DNA of 64,000 nt, taken from assembly GCA_001541255.1 (NCBI GenBank), contig LNQR01000032.1:18921-82920 (forward strand), written 5' to 3'. The DNA comes from Candidatus Magnetominusculus xianensis (GTDB lineage: Bacteria; Nitrospirota; Thermodesulfovibrionia; Thermodesulfovibrionales; Magnetobacteriaceae). A program made the translations under genes and the position numbers. The number at the start of each line of letters is the position of its first letter. Within the stretch, counting starts at the first letter, position 1. Positions 61,638 through 64,000 of the stretch are shown here, piece by piece. The notes beneath the pieces are model-generated. The model saw only the letters and a program-made list of their open reading frames with translations. It was not told the DNA's origin and searched no databases.

Positions 61638-62041
61638 ATCCCTGATTGTATTAAATGAAGTGTAAACAACACGGCAATAATTATTATGGCAATCGTCATC
61701 AGGATATCTAATGCGATGGAACGAAGGTAGACTTCACCATTGATCTGCTTTTCAGTGTTCATGTATTTAACAAACGCCAGCATAGCAATCACCGTCCCTA
61801 TGGCTATCAGGAATATGCCGGTGTGTGATGAGTAATGTTCCATGCCTTCGACTTTTTCGCGTTTTCCGCCAGCAGCAGTTAGTATCTCTGTGAATTTCAT
61901 CATAAACAAGCCGAATTTCTCCACGACAAAGCCGAAGGCCATTATCGCGATAGTTGTACGAATCCATGCGAGAAATGTCCTCTCGTTTGCCATGTGTGCC
62001 TGTGCACGGGGATATTCATTAGTCTTTTCTTTCAATTTCAC
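61634..62041 (-). CDS. DUF202 (YidH-like) membrane protein
   Basis: A 135-residue membrane protein of the YidH/DUF202 family, with [20 protein letters not shown] and VVEKFGLFM as family core. Three membrane segments are seen, including [20 protein letters not shown] and [17 protein letters not shown]. The function is unknown. It is the second of two DUF202 genes in a row and overlaps rfaE2 by ATGA. AAAGA precedes the ATG weakly. Confidence 0.85.
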   Translation of the reverse strand: MKLKEKTNEYPRAQAHMANERTFLAWIRTTIAIMAFGFVVEKFGLFMMKFTEILTAAGGKREKVEGMEHYSSHTGIFLIAIGTVIAMLAFVKYMNTEKQINGEVYLRSIALDILMTIAIIIIAVLFTLHLIQSGI

Positions 62042-62046
62042 AAAAC

Positions 62047-62448
62047 CTATAACAGCCTTCCAAGATTCAACAGAAATAAATATCCTGTTAAGATAACAAA
62101 AAACGTTATCATTATGCCAGATATATGCGTTGAGGTGTATATTTTATTTTCCATCTGTTTCAATCTTATCAGATATTGAACAAAACCAAGTAATCCTACG
62201 GCTGCCCCAATTAACATTATTGCAATCCCCTCACGTTGAGAATAGATGCCTCTGTTGCATTTGTATGCAATTTCAGCAAAAACGGTAGGATAGACACTGA
62301 CAAGACCCTCTATGAATATGCCAAATTTCTCAACACCCAGACCAAATGCCAACAGTGATACGCTGGTTCTTAGCCATGAGAGAAAATTCCTGTCAAGCGC
62401 TGCGAACTCCCTTTCTGAGTGAAGCCGCTTTTCCGATATTCCAAACAT
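62047..62448 (-). CDS. DUF202 membrane protein, second copy
   Basis: A 133-residue DUF202 protein with EREFAALDRNFLSWLRTSVS and LLAFGLGVEKFGIFIEG, three membrane segments and a Lys/Asn-rich C-terminal loop. It is a paralogue of the following gene, from which it is separated by five bases. The start at ATG 62448 gives the normal length; the frame is open to 62514 but overlaps the lipoprotein gene. No ribosome site is clear at either point. A heteromer of the two DUF202 proteins is plausible. Confidence 0.78.
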   Translation of the reverse strand: MFGISEKRLHSEREFAALDRNFLSWLRTSVSLLAFGLGVEKFGIFIEGLVSVYPTVFAEIAYKCNRGIYSQREGIAIMLIGAAVGLLGFVQYLIRLKQMENKIYTSTHISGIMITFFVILTGYLFLLNLGRLL

Positions 62449-62473
62449 TATTGCAACGCTGACCGTAATATTT

Positions 62474-62890
62474 TTAAGGATAAATAAATGGGCTGTCACG
62501 CAGTATTGCATCAAGTTTCAAAGGTGTACCGGTAAACAGAAACATAGCAGTCCCTTTCTCCGTTATAGTCTGACCGGAGTGCTTCCACGTCCCATCCCAT
62601 GCTGATAGTACCACAATAGAATCGTCTTTGATGTCAACCCAGCGGGGAGATAAATTCAGCTCAACTGAATCAAATTTTTTCATATTAGAGGCTATTACCT
62701 TAAAGCCTTCGGGCGTAATAGCTGACCTAAGCCCTTCAGCGTCTTTTTTGATATAATAATCTTTTATTTTCTGAAGTTTTTCAACAGCAACCCTTGCCTT
62801 CATAGACTCAGCGGGCTGAACCTTGACCTCTTTCTTGCCACACGAGGTTATAACAAACAGGAGTAAAATCACTAAGACCGCCTTTTTCAT
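62474..62890 (-). CDS. Putative lipoprotein, 138 aa
   Basis: An outer- or inner-membrane lipoprotein: KKAVLVILLLFVITSCGKKE contains the lipobox ITSC, so mature residue 1 would be that Cys. The rest (AVEKLQKIKDYYIKKDAEGL and FDSVELNLSPRWVDIKDDSI) resembles the NTF2-like or ketosteroid-isomerase-like helper fold by pattern only. AAGGAGG lies upstream; ATG 62890 or the TTG at 62896 can be used. It is the first gene in the run that ends with mfd. Confidence 0.75.
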   Translation of the reverse strand: MKKAVLVILLLFVITSCGKKEVKVQPAESMKARVAVEKLQKIKDYYIKKDAEGLRSAITPEGFKVIASNMKKFDSVELNLSPRWVDIKDDSIVVLSAWDGTWKHSGQTITEKGTAMFLFTGTPLKLDAILRDSPFIYP

Positions 62891-63006
62891 AAACAACTAT
62901 GCCTCCTTAAGACTAATGCCAAGACTAATACAACAACCCGCCGCTGCTGCCGATAACGATTAACCAGCATATTTGTCAACTGCAAACATAATATCTAAGA
63001 ATCCCA

Positions 63007-63858
63007 CTATCTGCTTCGTACTTGCAAAAAGACCTTTGCCTCTTCTACCTTCTCCGGCAGGCACGTCAGTATCGCTGCCTCGTCTGCTTTGCGAAGCTTG
63101 AGTCTGGCCCAGTCCTGTTCGTCCGGCATCGGTACAGCAGATGAGCCGATGTCATCGCCAAACCCATTCGTCTTACAGTACAGATTTGAAATATATACGG
63201 AGGCTGGCAAAAAAGACGTCTCATCTTTGACATTCTTTTCGTGGTGTAAACGAATCGACGCAACAAGGTCAGGCGGAAGAGCCCACTTCTCGGCTATGAG
63301 TGCGCCTACTTCCGCATGGTCCATTGAAAACACCAGCTTCTCCTTATGATTCAAGCTGTCAGCAGGCCCAATCTTCTTCACCATAGACAGATAATCCCGT
63401 GGAAAATGTTTTATAAAAAATATCTTACCAATGTCATGAATCAGCCCGGCGATAAAATATTCCTCCCGCTTGACCGGGTCCTTAACAATCTTCTGTGCAA
63501 TCAACTTCGAGGAAATCGCACAGGCCAGACTGTGCTGCCAAAACTTATCTACATTAAACAATGCGCCCTTGGCAGGATTAAACGAAGATAGAACCTCGGC
63601 GCTTAGTGCAAGATTTTTTATCGTATTCATACCCAATAAGATGATAGCCCTGTTTATGGAGGTAACCTCCTGAGGCATCCCGAAATATGAGGAATTTATA
63701 AGGTTCAGCACCTTTACCGTAAGGGCAGGGTCGAGTTTAATCGCCTGAACGAGGTCAACGGCTGAGGACATGTCGTTGCTGGTCAACTGCACAATCTTCG
63801 CTATAGTTGGAGAAAGCGCCGGGACTTTCTCAATGTATGATAATATTACTTTCTTCAT
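63007..63858 (-). CDS. HDOD domain signalling protein
   Basis: A 283-residue HDOD protein. The HDOD block VPALSPTIAKIVQLTSND, LVQAIKLDPALTVKVLNLIN and SSYFGMPQEVTSINRAIILL is complete, and a degraded HD-like segment LIHDIGKIFFIKHFP lies in the middle with HAEVGALIAEKWALPP. Such proteins act in signalling together with GGDEF or kinase proteins, often without phosphodiesterase activity. The start at ATG 63858 lacks a good ribosome site; a TTG or ATG a few codons upstream is possible. The last 140 bases of the window upstream of it hold no gene. Confidence 0.88.
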   Translation of the reverse strand: MKKVILSYIEKVPALSPTIAKIVQLTSNDMSSAVDLVQAIKLDPALTVKVLNLINSSYFGMPQEVTSINRAIILLGMNTIKNLALSAEVLSSFNPAKGALFNVDKFWQHSLACAISSKLIAQKIVKDPVKREEYFIAGLIHDIGKIFFIKHFPRDYLSMVKKIGPADSLNHKEKLVFSMDHAEVGALIAEKWALPPDLVASIRLHHEKNVKDETSFLPASVYISNLYCKTNGFGDDIGSSAVPMPDEQDWARLKLRKADEAAILTCLPEKVEEAKVFLQVRSR

Positions 63859-64000
63859 GTCAATCAATAATAACATATATCAATAAAAAATATATAGTGT
63901 TTATTAGGGACCCAAGCTCCGACATAGGAATTTGCACCTATCGCTATAAAGGGTTTTTGAGAGCATTATTTGTCATTTATAGTATTATCAACCCATGATT

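Noticed and set aside
63901..64000. tRNA or RNA gene at the right edge
   Set aside because: No cloverleaf-like pairing or T-loop sequence could be found by eye.

Overview
The window looks like chromosome of a Gram-negative bacterium with an outer membrane: it has an LPS heptose adenylyltransferase, a lipid A-type acyltransferase, lipoproteins, periplasmic sensors and a periplasmic carbonic anhydrase. The mix of a small tetraheme cytochrome c, many PAS/GGDEF/HDOD signalling proteins, N-terminal-SPASM radical SAM enzymes and a sigma-54-type promoter suggests Nitrospirota (Thermodesulfovibrionia or Magnetobacteriaceae-like) or a deep deltaproteobacterial relative. That placement is inference; no rRNA or marker comparison was possible. 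No tRNA, rRNA, CRISPR array or phage was recognised.

Layout. 1-638: palindromes and a decayed transposase remnant. 639-5143 (+): yajQ, an unknown gene, an inositol-monophosphatase-family gene and an acyl-CoA synthetase/ACP/acyltransferase fusion. 5163-6954 (-): an AT-rich ATPase plus putative PD-(D/E)XK nuclease pair, probably an acquired defence-type cassette. 6979-14804: a surface-glycan block in which a methyltransferase faces a HAD protein, a small linker gene and a 1389-residue tandem GT2 enzyme, from a consensus sigma-70 promoter. A beta-rich module repeated seven times in the GT2 enzyme also seems to occur once in the methyltransferase. 14858-16091: a small gene and a lytic transglycosylase whose apparent start contains a sigma-54 promoter motif. 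16291-19605: an FG-GAP receptor with one membrane segment and a degenerate kinase domain.

19574-24132 (-): a DUF2207 membrane protein ending in a Cys/Gly/Ser tail, a radical SAM/SPASM enzyme that follows it in the same frame after a TAG stop and seems to start at CTG, and a GT-C membrane glycosyltransferase. This is the best candidate for an undescribed modification system. 24190-25048: a coiled-coil gene between two 22-bp repeats, next to a frameshifted ISAs1-family transposase end. 25139-27062 (+): a Spy/CpxP-like protein, an ECF sigma factor, a putative membrane anti-sigma factor and a periplasmic metal-sensor-like protein. 27082-37107 (-): a radical SAM enzyme, an Nramp transporter, a lipoprotein acetolactate decarboxylase, a PspA-like/DUF2491/membrane-protein set, a MORN protein, a Ser/Thr kinase with a cyclic-nucleotide domain, GT4 and a polysaccharide deacetylase.

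37133-43960: a HhH-GPD glycosylase, a tungstate-type ABC permease and ATPase, the tetraheme cytochrome, dodecin, a membrane protein and leuS. 44059-49298 (-): carbonic anhydrase, a chemoreceptor, a PfkB kinase, a DUF433/DUF5615 toxin-antitoxin pair and an LpxL-type acyltransferase. 49345-55836 (-): PstS-like binding protein, multi-PAS histidine kinase, response regulator and REC-PAS-GGDEF protein, the last three linked by ATGA overlaps. 56053-57681: a phosphohexomutase. 57755-57934: a non-coding multi-hairpin element. 57997-62890 (-): lipoprotein, two DUF202 proteins, rfaE2 and mfd, tightly packed, with mfd apparently starting at a CTG that overlaps the rfaE2 stop. 63007-63858: an HDOD protein.

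Several starts differ from the longest open frame because a Shine-Dalgarno sequence, a promoter or family conservation points elsewhere; each case is noted in its entry.
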